A program made the position numbers and the translations under genes. A stretch of DNA of 64,000 nt from an uncultured Solobacterium sp. Lineage in GTDB: Bacteria; Bacillota_I; Bacilli_A; Erysipelotrichales; Erysipelotrichaceae. Below, piece after piece: positions 44,583-51,153 of this stretch. The DNA lies in assembly GCA_900552125.1 (NCBI GenBank), contig URYK01000004.1:1-64000 (forward strand), written 5' to 3'. The first letter of the stretch is position 1. Each line of letters opens with the position of its first letter. The notes beneath the pieces were generated by a model. It made no database searches and was not told where the DNA came from. It saw only the letters and a list, made by a program, of their open reading frames with translations.

Positions 44583-44876
44583 ATGGAACAATTACAAGTT
44601 ACGCTAGAAACACTACAACAAACCTCCTCTAATATTCGAACACAGAATCAGCAGCTTGTTTCTTGTTTACATGAAATTCATAGCTGTATGAATCAGTTAG
44701 CAGTTGTATGGCAGTCGCCGGCTTCAGAAAAAATACGTACACGTTTTCAAAGCATGCTTCCAGTATTTGATAATTATCAGAGTATAGTGGAATCCTACGC
44801 TAAATTTCTTGATCAGACTGTAACGACCTATCAGTCTATGGAGGCTGCACTAAATGCAAGTGCCGAAAGCTTCTAA
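44583..44876 (+). CDS. second WXG100-like small helical protein
   Basis: 97 residues, all helical, with the turn VVWQSPASEKI in the middle (W-Q-S in place of W-x-G, about residue 43), matching WXG100 size and fold. It lies 10 bases after the first WXG100 gene and overlaps the next small gene by 23 bases. It probably pairs with the first protein or with the downstream effector as a targeting partner; that role is inference. Confidence 0.78.
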   Translation: MEQLQVTLETLQQTSSNIRTQNQQLVSCLHEIHSCMNQLAVVWQSPASEKIRTRFQSMLPVFDNYQSIVESYAKFLDQTVTTYQSMEAALNASAESF

Positions 44877-45078
44877 AATAGTGATTCAATCAAATGTAAT
44901 TTTATATGAGCAGCAGCTCTATTCACTTCAGCAGCAGCTGATCCAGCAGAATATGGCCTTATCATATACCGTTACTGCTTCAGAACTTCCCTATCTTCAG
45001 CATTGTTATCAGACAATGCTGAGGAATATAAAAGAGCAGATTGATTTGTGTATTAGATTAGAATCTTATTTCTATTGA
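44854..45078 (+). CDS. small helical T7SS-associated protein
   Basis: 74 residues, Gln-rich and helical (EQQLYSLQQQLIQQNMALSY), with no WXG turn. It overlaps the preceding gene by 23 bases and ends four bases before the candidate effector gene. Small helical partners next to LXG-type effectors act as export adaptors in related systems, and this gene has the right size and place. No direct homologue is recognised. Confidence 0.6.
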   Translation: MQVPKASKIVIQSNVILYEQQLYSLQQQLIQQNMALSYTVTASELPYLQHCYQTMLRNIKEQIDLCIRLESYFY

Positions 45079-45082
45079 CAAA

Positions 45083-45991
45083 ATGCTGCAAGTATATACA
45101 GGAGAACTTCAAAAGATCAAAAGGCAATGCACTACATCATTACATAAATGTAGCCAGCTTACATATCCTTTGTTTACCCTGCAAAGAATACTTTCGTTTT
45201 CCTATGAACTGCGACAACTAATTTCTTTACAAAAGAAACTGGAACAGCAGCTTCAGCAATTAGAGACATATTACGCTGAAAACATACATTCTTACACAAA
45301 TGCGGAAAATAGAATTCTTAAGAGAGCAGAGAATATCTGTACAAAATCGATAAATAGGACGAATATTTGGAATGTTGAAGAAACATCATTTAAAACTAAT
45401 CATCGTTTTCATCACTCCATTCGTGTAGGGAAAACATTGGAAAATTATTTGCAGAATGGAGTCTGTGCAGGATTTTTTGGAAGTTTTCAAGCATATCAGT
45501 ATCGTATTTATACAAATAAGAAGTATGCGCAAGCTTCGTTAGGATTATCTGCAGGTAAAATTTCAGGTAATATTGATGGGAAAGTGCAGTTATATAATTC
45601 AGATAAAGTGTTTGATCCTCAACTAACAATACATACGCAGGCACAAGGGGCATTAGGTGAGCTTAGAGCACAGGCATCGTTAGGAAATTCAATTATCCAT
45701 GGTGATTTAGAAGGGGCCATTGGAATAGGAGTTGTGAAAGGTGAAGCTAAAGCAGTCATTACAAAAAAAGAAGTAACAGTAAAAGCGGAGGTAGGTGCAG
45801 CCGCAATTCAAGGTGAAGTGAAAGGGAGTTTTTCATTATTTGGCTGTAAAATTACCTTAACAGGGATTCAGGAAGTAGGCAGTGTGGGTGCAGGAATGGA
45901 GTTCTCAAGTAAAACAGGGGAAGTAGAATTTGGCGGAAGAGCCTCCTTTCTGGCTGGATTAGGTTTTAAAATAAAGATAAATTATGGATAG
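45083..45991 (+). CDS. candidate T7SS effector with helical head and Gly/Ala-rich tail
   Basis: 302 residues, not recognised as a whole. Residues 1-100 are helical and coiled (SLQKKLEQQLQQLETYYAE), like the export head of LXG-type substrates, though an LXG motif is not visible. Residues about 140-302 are a long Gly/Ala/Val-rich stretch of repeated beta-like units (LGELRAQASLG, GDLEGAIGIGVVKGEAKAVI, VEFGGRASFLAGLGFKIKIN), as in membrane-active or glycine-zipper proteins. No enzyme motif is seen. ATG 45083 has no Shine-Dalgarno site and is four bases after the preceding stop, so it depends on coupling. It overlaps the DUF4176 frame region by spacing only ten bases before its start. Confidence 0.6.
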   Translation: MLQVYTGELQKIKRQCTTSLHKCSQLTYPLFTLQRILSFSYELRQLISLQKKLEQQLQQLETYYAENIHSYTNAENRILKRAENICTKSINRTNIWNVEETSFKTNHRFHHSIRVGKTLENYLQNGVCAGFFGSFQAYQYRIYTNKKYAQASLGLSAGKISGNIDGKVQLYNSDKVFDPQLTIHTQAQGALGELRAQASLGNSIIHGDLEGAIGIGVVKGEAKAVITKKEVTVKAEVGAAAIQGEVKGSFSLFGCKITLTGIQEVGSVGAGMEFSSKTGEVEFGGRASFLAGLGFKIKINYG

Positions 45992-46001
45992 GAAGGTATA
46001 T

Positions 46002-46295
46002 ATGAAAAGAGAATTATTACATCATTTATTGCCCTTAGGAACGGTATTGACCCTTAAAGAAGGGAAAAAGAAAGTTATGATCGTAGGTAGAATACAGGAG
46101 AAAGAAAGTGGTAAATTGTATGATTATGCAGCCGTACTTTATCCAGAAGGAATGATTGATCCTAAAGAGCTTTATCTCTTTAATGCAGGAGATATTGAAC
46201 GTTTATATCATATCGGTATGCAGGATGAGGAAGAGTTTGCATTTCGTACATATATGGAAGAAGAAGCTGAAAAATTAGGTATATTAGAGGAATAA
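46002..46295 (+). CDS. DUF4176 T7SS-associated protein
   Basis: 97 residues. It has the DUF4176 pattern LLPLGTVLTLKEGKKKVMIV followed by YDYAAVLYPEGMID and FNAGDIERLYHIG. This small family is repeatedly found in type VIIb loci next to effectors. ATG 46002 is chosen because TAGGAAGGT lies six bases before it. It is the last gene of the locus; a chaperone or immunity role is possible but unproven. Confidence 0.82.
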   Translation: MKRELLHHLLPLGTVLTLKEGKKKVMIVGRIQEKESGKLYDYAAVLYPEGMIDPKELYLFNAGDIERLYHIGMQDEEEFAFRTYMEEEAEKLGILEE

Positions 46296-46322
46296 AAAAA
46301 TAGGGATTCGTGAGAATCCCTA
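46293..46322 (-). terminator. intrinsic terminator of the HD gene
   Basis: Nine-base-pair stem TAGGGATTC/GAATCCCTA (46301-46309 with 46314-46322); the T run is on the minus strand (46294-46300), so it ends the HD-domain transcript. Confidence 0.78.
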
Positions 46323-46328
46323 ACCTAA

Positions 46329-46889
46329 TCAATGTAGTTTAAAAGAGAAGAAAACAAGAAACGATAATATAAAACGTGAATAGCGAACTTTTCTTCCACC
46401 TTGAAGTAAAATTTCACTAATCGCACAGTATTTATCAACTGCTTGTAAAATCCAGCCTTCTTTTGTTTTTGGACAACGTAACGTCATTGGCCACATATGA
46501 TGCACAATGGCATCTTCAATAATTTCATTTACAACTGTAGCTTTTCGCGCATTTTCCAATGCGATTTGTGGGTGAACTGCACAATGTCTGCCTTCGATTG
46601 GTCGTTCATCTTTTTCTGCATCTCGCCAGTCATAATGATAAAGATCATGTAAGAGACCAGCTCTAGCTGCACTATAATAATCTAAATGAAGACGTCGAGT
46701 AATAAGAAATGTATAGTAAGAAACATTTAATGAATGCTGAAATCTTGTTGTATTCATATGCTGTGTAAAAGATTTAAGCTTATGAACATCTTCTATATCA
46801 AGCAAATCATAAACACAGTTTAAGTATTCCTCAGCTAAAGCACTTTCACTACTATTTAAATCAATTCTAGAAAATATTGCTTTTTGCAT
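46329..46889 (-). CDS. HD-domain phosphohydrolase
   Basis: 186 residues. HD metal-site residues are seen in order: FQHSLNVSYYTF, AGLLHDLYHYDW (HD doublet), EDAIVHHMWPM and the late Asp in LQAVDKYCAISE. This is the simple HD family of metal-dependent nucleotide or phosphate hydrolases; the substrate is unknown. The C-terminus is hydrophobic (SRFILSFLVFFSF). It is transcribed convergently with the secretion locus, with GGTGG before its ATG. Confidence 0.85.
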   Translation of the reverse strand: MQKAIFSRIDLNSSESALAEEYLNCVYDLLDIEDVHKLKSFTQHMNTTRFQHSLNVSYYTFLITRRLHLDYYSAARAGLLHDLYHYDWRDAEKDERPIEGRHCAVHPQIALENARKATVVNEIIEDAIVHHMWPMTLRCPKTKEGWILQAVDKYCAISEILLQGGRKVRYSRFILSFLVFFSFKLH

Positions 46890-47056
46890 TCCTCAACCAC
46901 CTTTTTTGTTGTTTCCTTAGATACTATAACACTCTTTCTAAGATAAATCATGGGAAAATTTTGTGATTTATATAAAAGATTTTAAGACTATGCAAAATTA
47001 TAAAAATAAGGTATCATAAACAAGCAATAGGAAAGTTAAGGAAAAGAGGTCATTTT

Positions 47057-48058
47057 ATGCCTGAATTTGAAAAAATTATTATACATGTATTAGATTGTGA
47101 ACAGAATACATGTGTCATCAGTGAAGCCTGTATTCAGGATATTCATCCTAAAGTAGAAAAAATATTACAAAGCAAAGCAGCTAAATTATTTTCAAGTACA
47201 TCGAAAAAAAGCGGTTATTTAAAAGAAACAAATCAGATTTATGAATGGCTGGCAGCTTTTAAGGCTCAAAATCTTAGTTTTGAAAAACTAAGTGAGAATA
47301 TTGCTCGATATGTCTTTGAAGCTAAACATCGCTGTGCATTATATCAAGCGAGTGATTTACTTGTTTCTATTATAAAAGAAGAGGGAAGAAGTTATCTATT
47401 AGTAATGGATAATACATATACAGAAGGTATTACGCATACATTAATTCAAGATGATACAGGAATTCGTAATGAAATAATTCCTTATCGAACATTATTATCT
47501 TCCTCCTTTCTAAAAAATGATAAAGCCTTTCTAATCGAACTGAGTGATTTTGCATTACATTGCATTGAACAAAAAGTAGAGGTAGAGGCAGCTAAGGTTA
47601 ATTTTTTTGCGGATATTGTATTAGAAAGTGTTACATCTCCATCTTATAAGGAGGCAGTAGCTTCTATTATGAAAGTAACAGAGGAGATAACGAATAAATA
47701 TGATTTGAATCAGATGGAAACCTTACCAAAGGTAAAAAGCTTTGTGAAGGATCATATGGAGGAGCAGGAGTATATACATGTCGAAGAAATTGCAGATGAG
47801 TTATTTAAGGATCAGCCGCTTGCTAGAGATGACTTTAAGGAAGAACTTCGAAAACAGGGAGTAGAAAAACCGATTGAAGTAGAGAATGTGAAACCGTCAC
47901 GTTCTGAAAAAGTGCATAAAATTAAAACAGATAAAGGAATTGAAATTATTATTCCTGTAGACTATATGAATTCACGTGAATTTGTTGAATTTAAAAATCA
48001 GCCAGATGGTACAATATCCATCCAGCTGAAAAATATTACACATATAACAAGTAAATAG
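47057..48058 (+). CDS. nucleoid-associated protein (NdpA/YejK-like)
   Basis: 333 residues matching the 37-kDa nucleoid-associated family: opening IIIHVLDCEQNTCVIS, a middle NIARYVFEAKHRCALYQASD, then NFFADIVLESV and the C-terminal GIEIIIPVDYMNSREFVEFK. The family associates with bulk DNA, but its role in Gram-positives is unclear. AAAGAGGTC precedes the ATG, and a perfect palindromic terminator follows the stop. Confidence 0.82.
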   Translation: MPEFEKIIIHVLDCEQNTCVISEACIQDIHPKVEKILQSKAAKLFSSTSKKSGYLKETNQIYEWLAAFKAQNLSFEKLSENIARYVFEAKHRCALYQASDLLVSIIKEEGRSYLLVMDNTYTEGITHTLIQDDTGIRNEIIPYRTLLSSSFLKNDKAFLIELSDFALHCIEQKVEVEAAKVNFFADIVLESVTSPSYKEAVASIMKVTEEITNKYDLNQMETLPKVKSFVKDHMEEQEYIHVEEIADELFKDQPLARDDFKEELRKQGVEKPIEVENVKPSRSEKVHKIKTDKGIEIIIPVDYMNSREFVEFKNQPDGTISIQLKNITHITSK

Positions 48059-48065
48059 TATAAAT

Positions 48066-48087
48066 AAAAGGCACATATGTGCCTTTT
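48066..48087. terminator. bidirectional palindromic terminator
   Basis: A perfect 22-base palindrome: AAAAGGCACAT followed by its reverse complement. It is flanked by A-rich and T-rich ends and sits between the convergent ndpA-like and nifU-like genes; the latter's stop codon is at its edge. Confidence 0.78.
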
Positions 48088-48319
48088 ATTCTACCAGTTC
48101 AACACGAACAACGCCATCAACTTCATCAAGTAAAATAGCTTCAATACCGCCTGTAATCGTGTCATCAATAGACATACAGCCTACACAGGCACCAAGTAAA
48201 CGAACACCAACTATACCATCTTTAAAGTATACAAATTCAACATCTCCACCATCACGCTGTATGTAAGGACGAATTTTATCGATGGTATATTTTATCTCAT
48301 CTATCTTTGTTTGCATCAT
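48086..48319 (-). CDS. NifU-like C-terminal-domain iron-sulfur protein
   Basis: 77 residues, the stand-alone NifU C-terminal domain. It contains IRPYIQRDGGDVEFVYF and the cluster motif LLGACVGCMSIDDTITGGIE with CxxC. It probably carries or transfers a [4Fe-4S] cluster; such a carrier would serve enzymes like NadA and the radical SAM proteins in this window, as inference. The start codon is ATG 48319 or 48316, after AAGGAA. It is 13 bases downstream of the YuiD-like gene. Confidence 0.93.
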   Translation of the reverse strand: MMQTKIDEIKYTIDKIRPYIQRDGGDVEFVYFKDGIVGVRLLGACVGCMSIDDTITGGIEAILLDEVDGVVRVELVE

Positions 48320-48332
48320 ATTCCTTCTTTCT

Positions 48333-48788
48333 TTATTGGATTAGCTGATACATTAATAGTGACACAAAAATCCCCAGTAAAATGCCTCCAAGAATTTCAA
48401 TGTATTTATGACCTAGAACACTTTTTATTTTTTCACTATAAATAGGATCATTAAATTTTAATCCCTTCAAGGTTTCTAAATCACGAATGAGCTGTTGTGT
48501 AAGTTGGATATTTCTTCCTGCATAATAGCGAACATTTGCGGCATCATAAATTACGATGAAGCTAAATACACAGGTTATGGCAAATAGTGTAGAATCAAAT
48601 CCTTCACTCATTCCTACAGCAATTGTCAAAGCAGTTACTGTAGAACTATGAGAACTAGGAAAACCTCCACAAGCAATGCATTGATGAACATCTAGTTTTT
48701 TTGTACGTAAGTACAGGACGATTGGTTTTAAAACCTGAGCAATGACATTTGCTAAAAGGGCTGCCACTAGGGGGTAAATCGAACTCAT
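48333..48788 (-). CDS. divergent PAP2-family membrane protein (YuiD-like)
   Basis: 151 residues, four to five hydrophobic helices. The divergent PAP2 pattern is seen in LLANVIAQVLKPIV, GGFPSSHSSTVTALTIAVG (PSSH) and AANVRYYAGRNIQ. It is the DUF212 type, also present in plants and other Bacillota, and enzyme activity is not established. GAGGTGAT precedes the start at 48788. It is in one unit with the NifU-like gene. Confidence 0.9.
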   Translation of the reverse strand: MSSIYPLVAALLANVIAQVLKPIVLYLRTKKLDVHQCIACGGFPSSHSSTVTALTIAVGMSEGFDSTLFAITCVFSFIVIYDAANVRYYAGRNIQLTQQLIRDLETLKGLKFNDPIYSEKIKSVLGHKYIEILGGILLGIFVSLLMYQLIQ

Positions 48789-48811
48789 GTCTGTATCACC
48801 TCATATATTCC

Positions 48812-48847
48812 AGAGTATATCTACTACTCTGCTATATTATTATAGCA
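48812..48847. promoter_or_regulatory. paired palindromes in divergent promoter region
   Basis: Two adjacent inverted repeats: AGAGTA/TACTCT (48812-48817, 48825-48830) and TGCTATA-TTAT-TATAGCA (48830-48847). They lie between the divergent YuiD-like and S1 genes, upstream of TATAAT for the S1 gene. They could be an operator or the overlapping -10 boxes of both strands. Confidence 0.35.
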
Positions 48848-48897
48848 CAAAATCAAATCGTTATGATATAATAAGCGTAAGGAAATGAGGTGAATAC

Positions 48898-49251
48898 ATG
48901 CGTTATATGGTTGGAGAGGTCGTAGAAGGCGTAGTTACCGGAATAAAGCCTTACGGTGCTTTTGTTTATCTTGATAGTAAACATAATGGCTTGATTCATA
49001 TTTCAGAAATCAGTGAACGCTTTGTACGTGATGTTCATACTTATGTAAAAGTAAATGAACGTATCAAAGTGAAGATATTGGATATTGATGAAGACGGTAC
49101 ACATTTTAAGCTTTCCTTGAAAGCCGTAGAAGCAAATAAAGCTCGTTCCATGCGAAAACGCAGATTCGTCCATGAACTTCCAGAAATGAATATTGGTTTT
49201 GCCTCTTTGGCAGAACATCTGGATCAGTGGATTGAAGATGCTACCAAGTAA
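48898..49251 (+). CDS. S1-domain RNA-binding protein (YugI/CvfD-like)
   Basis: 117 residues: one S1 domain (about 1-75; GEVVEGVVTGIKPYGAFVYL, GLIHISEIS and FKLSLKAVE) and a short C-terminal helix. Relatives (general stress protein 13/CvfD) act in post-transcriptional control and ribosome association. GAGGTGAAT precedes the ATG. pgi follows 13 bases after the stop; the same yugI-pgi proximity is seen in Bacillus. Confidence 0.9.
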   Translation: MRYMVGEVVEGVVTGIKPYGAFVYLDSKHNGLIHISEISERFVRDVHTYVKVNERIKVKILDIDEDGTHFKLSLKAVEANKARSMRKRRFVHELPEMNIGFASLAEHLDQWIEDATK

Positions 49252-49264
49252 AGGAGATACTTTT

Positions 49265-50539
49265 ATGATGAAATTAGACACAAAGCATGCATTTTTAAAA
49301 GAAGATATTCTGAAATATCAAGATGTTGTTACCAAACTGCATAATGATCTTCATAATAAGACAGGAGCAGGAAATGATTTTGTTGGCTGGGTAGAATGGC
49401 CAAATGATTATGATAAGGAAGAATATGCTCGTTTAAAACGTGTAGCAGAAGATATTCGTCAGAAATGCGATGTATTAGTTGTTTGCGGTATTGGTGGTTC
49501 ATATTTAGGCGCAAGAGCTGCAATTGAGATGATCAATGGATTATATAGTGATTCTAAACCAGAAATTATCTTCTTTGGAAATACATTCTCATCTACATAC
49601 ATTGCACAGGTGATGCATTATATTAAAGATAAAGAAGTTGCAGTAAATGTAATTTCAAAATCTGGTACAACAACAGAAACAGCTTTAGCATTCCGTTTGC
49701 TAAAACAATTTATGGAAGAAAAATACGGTAAAGAAGAAGCTGCTAAACGAATTGTAGCTACTACTGATAAAGCAAGAGGTACATTAAAAACAATTGCTGA
49801 TAAAGAAGGATATGAAACATTTGTTATTCCTGATGATATCGGTGGTCGTTTCTCTGTAATTACACCAGTTGGTTTATTCCCAATTGCGGTTGCAGGTATT
49901 GATACAGATGCAATCATGACAGGATTGAAAAAAGCATATGAAGATTTAAAAGATCCAGACTTAAGCAAAAACGATGCTTATGCTTATGCAGTTTGTCGTC
50001 GTATCTTAGAAAACCAGGGTAAAGATGTTGAAATGCTAGTAAGCTATGAATCTCAAATGACAATGGTTGCGGAATGGTGGAAACAGCTATTTGGCGAAAG
50101 TGAAGGAAAAGATGGAAAAGGTAATCTTCCAACTAGCGCAAACTTCTCTACAGATCTTCACTCTTTAGGTCAATTTGTACAGGATGGTAAGAAAGTTTTA
50201 TATGAAACATTATTATTGATTGACAAACCAACATTAGATTTAACATTCCCAGAAGATAAAGATAATTTAGATGGTATGAATTATTTAGCTGGTAAATCTA
50301 TTGACTGGGTAAATAAAATGGCTTGTCAGGGAACATTGGAAGCTCATGAAGAAACTGGTGGAGTACCAAACTTAATTCTTACATTAGATGATATGAGTGC
50401 TGAAAGCTTTGGATATATGTGCTATTTCTTCTTCAAAGCTTGTGCAATTACATGTTATATGTTAGATATCAACCCATTCAACCAGCCTGGTGTTGAAGTT
50501 TATAAGAAAAACATGTTCCGCTTATTAGGTAAAAACTAA
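49265..50539 (+). CDS. pgi: glucose-6-phosphate isomerase
   Basis: Interconverts glucose-6-phosphate and fructose-6-phosphate in glycolysis. About 424 residues from ATG 49265/49268 (AAAGGAGATAC upstream); the frame opens 24 codons earlier within the S1 gene. Motifs include VVCGIGGSYLGARAAIEMI, ISKSGTTTETALAFR, GGRFSVITPVGLFP, the GKDGKGNLPTSANFSTDLHS segment with catalytic Glu and His context, and QPGVEVYKKNMF near the end with the catalytic Lys. Confidence 0.97.
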   Translation: MMKLDTKHAFLKEDILKYQDVVTKLHNDLHNKTGAGNDFVGWVEWPNDYDKEEYARLKRVAEDIRQKCDVLVVCGIGGSYLGARAAIEMINGLYSDSKPEIIFFGNTFSSTYIAQVMHYIKDKEVAVNVISKSGTTTETALAFRLLKQFMEEKYGKEEAAKRIVATTDKARGTLKTIADKEGYETFVIPDDIGGRFSVITPVGLFPIAVAGIDTDAIMTGLKKAYEDLKDPDLSKNDAYAYAVCRRILENQGKDVEMLVSYESQMTMVAEWWKQLFGESEGKDGKGNLPTSANFSTDLHSLGQFVQDGKKVLYETLLLIDKPTLDLTFPEDKDNLDGMNYLAGKSIDWVNKMACQGTLEAHEETGGVPNLILTLDDMSAESFGYMCYFFFKACAITCYMLDINPFNQPGVEVYKKNMFRLLGKN

Positions 50540-50557
50540 GAAGCATAAATATAGCGT

Positions 50558-50587
50558 AAAAGTGCCTGTTTTAGGCACTTTTATTTC
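50558..50587 (+). terminator. intrinsic terminator of pgi
   Basis: Perfect 10-bp stem AAAAGTGCCT/AGGCACTTTT (50558-50567 with 50573-50582) with a GTTTT loop, followed by ATTTCGTTT. Confidence 0.82.
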
Positions 50588-50613
50588 GTTTATAGAGGAA
50601 TAAAAAGTGGTGC

Positions 50614-50646
50614 GTAAGTTACAAGTAAGTTACAAGTAAGTTACAA
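50614..50646 (+). repeat. three perfect tandem 11-bp repeats
   Basis: GTAAGTTACAA occurs three times without a gap (50614-50624, 50625-50635, 50636-50646). It lies between the pgi terminator and the 3' end of a recombinase remnant. This is where an element end or recombinase arm sites would be expected; a simple replication-slippage repeat is the alternative. Confidence 0.9.
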
Positions 50647-50649
50647 ATT

Positions 50650-50800
50650 TTATTTTATTTTTTCTATTGCTTTTCTTAACTGTTCAAGGTCTTTGTGTGT
50701 ATAAGTATTTGAAGTTACATCGTTCCCTGTGCTATGTCTCATAATACATTTGATAGAGTTAGCATTATCTAATTTTATTAGCTTTTTTACATTAAACTTA
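50650..50800 (-). pseudogene. C-terminal remnant of a tyrosine recombinase (integrase)
   Basis: Minus-strand frame ending at TTA 50650-50652. It encodes an integrase-like C-terminus: NANSIKCIMRHSTGNDVTS then NTYTHKDLEQLRKAIEKIK. The H-S-T segment corresponds to the LGHSS box, and the Y in NTYTH to the catalytic tyrosine. Upstream the frame stays open but the sequence becomes low-complexity Ile/Lys/Phe with no integrase features, so the domain's Arg-bearing part is gone. It is the scar of an integrated element inserted after pgi. Confidence 0.7.
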
Positions 50801-50860
50801 TATAATCTATATAGAGAAAGAAATTTTATTCTTTCATAAAAAATAATATGACGTGATAAT

Positions 50861-50941
50861 ATGAGATTTATTTTTAAGATTATTTTCTTTCCTATAGTTT
50901 TCTTATATGGAATATTTGTAGGGTTGCTTAAAGGGAAATAA
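50861..50941 (+). CDS. possible 26-residue hydrophobic peptide
   Basis: ATG 50861 to TAA 50941. It begins MRFIFKIIFFPIV and ends GIFVGLLKGK, a single membrane-spanning stretch with basic ends. Peptides of this size and shape occur in phage and integrative elements and as type I toxins. No strong Shine-Dalgarno site is seen (GACGTGATA upstream). It lies next to the integrase remnant. The remaining bases to ppdK (50942-51102) hold nothing else I can support. Confidence 0.35.
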   Translation: MRFIFKIIFFPIVFLYGIFVGLLKGK

Positions 50942-51102
50942 ATAGATATTTAGTAACTATTAGAGAATTTCTGGTTTCTAAAAAAGTAAAGGATTCTGTA
51001 AAAAATAAGCATAGTTTTAAAATAACCTTTTATGAATATTGATGTTTTATTGTGAAATGATTAACTTTTCATCTAATACTAGGAAAATTATTAGAAATGA
51101 TG

Positions 51103-51135
51103 TATAATTAGACATATAAAATGTAAACGATTACA
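51103..51135 (+). promoter_or_regulatory. ppdK promoter -10 and consensus cre (CcpA) site
   Basis: A -10 TATAAT lies at 51103-51108. Fourteen bases after it, at 51122-51135, is TGTAAACGATTACA, a full match to the catabolite-responsive element consensus TGWAANCGNTNWCA. Placed just after the start of transcription, it should act as a repressing roadblock when CcpA is active. Confidence 0.75.
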
Positions 51136-51153
51136 TAAGAGGAGGAATGCTCA

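Noticed and set aside
44854-45991. One effector gene split by a frameshift (44854-45078 plus 45083-45991)
   Set aside because: The second frame has a stop at 45059-45061 just upstream, and the two parts are separately plausible as adaptor and effector, so a clean two-gene reading is preferred, though not certain.
50614-50646. CRISPR array
   Set aside because: The 11-bp units are directly adjacent with no spacers, and no cas genes are present. The Cas4-like protein at 57863 belongs to a DUF2779 fusion, not to a CRISPR locus.
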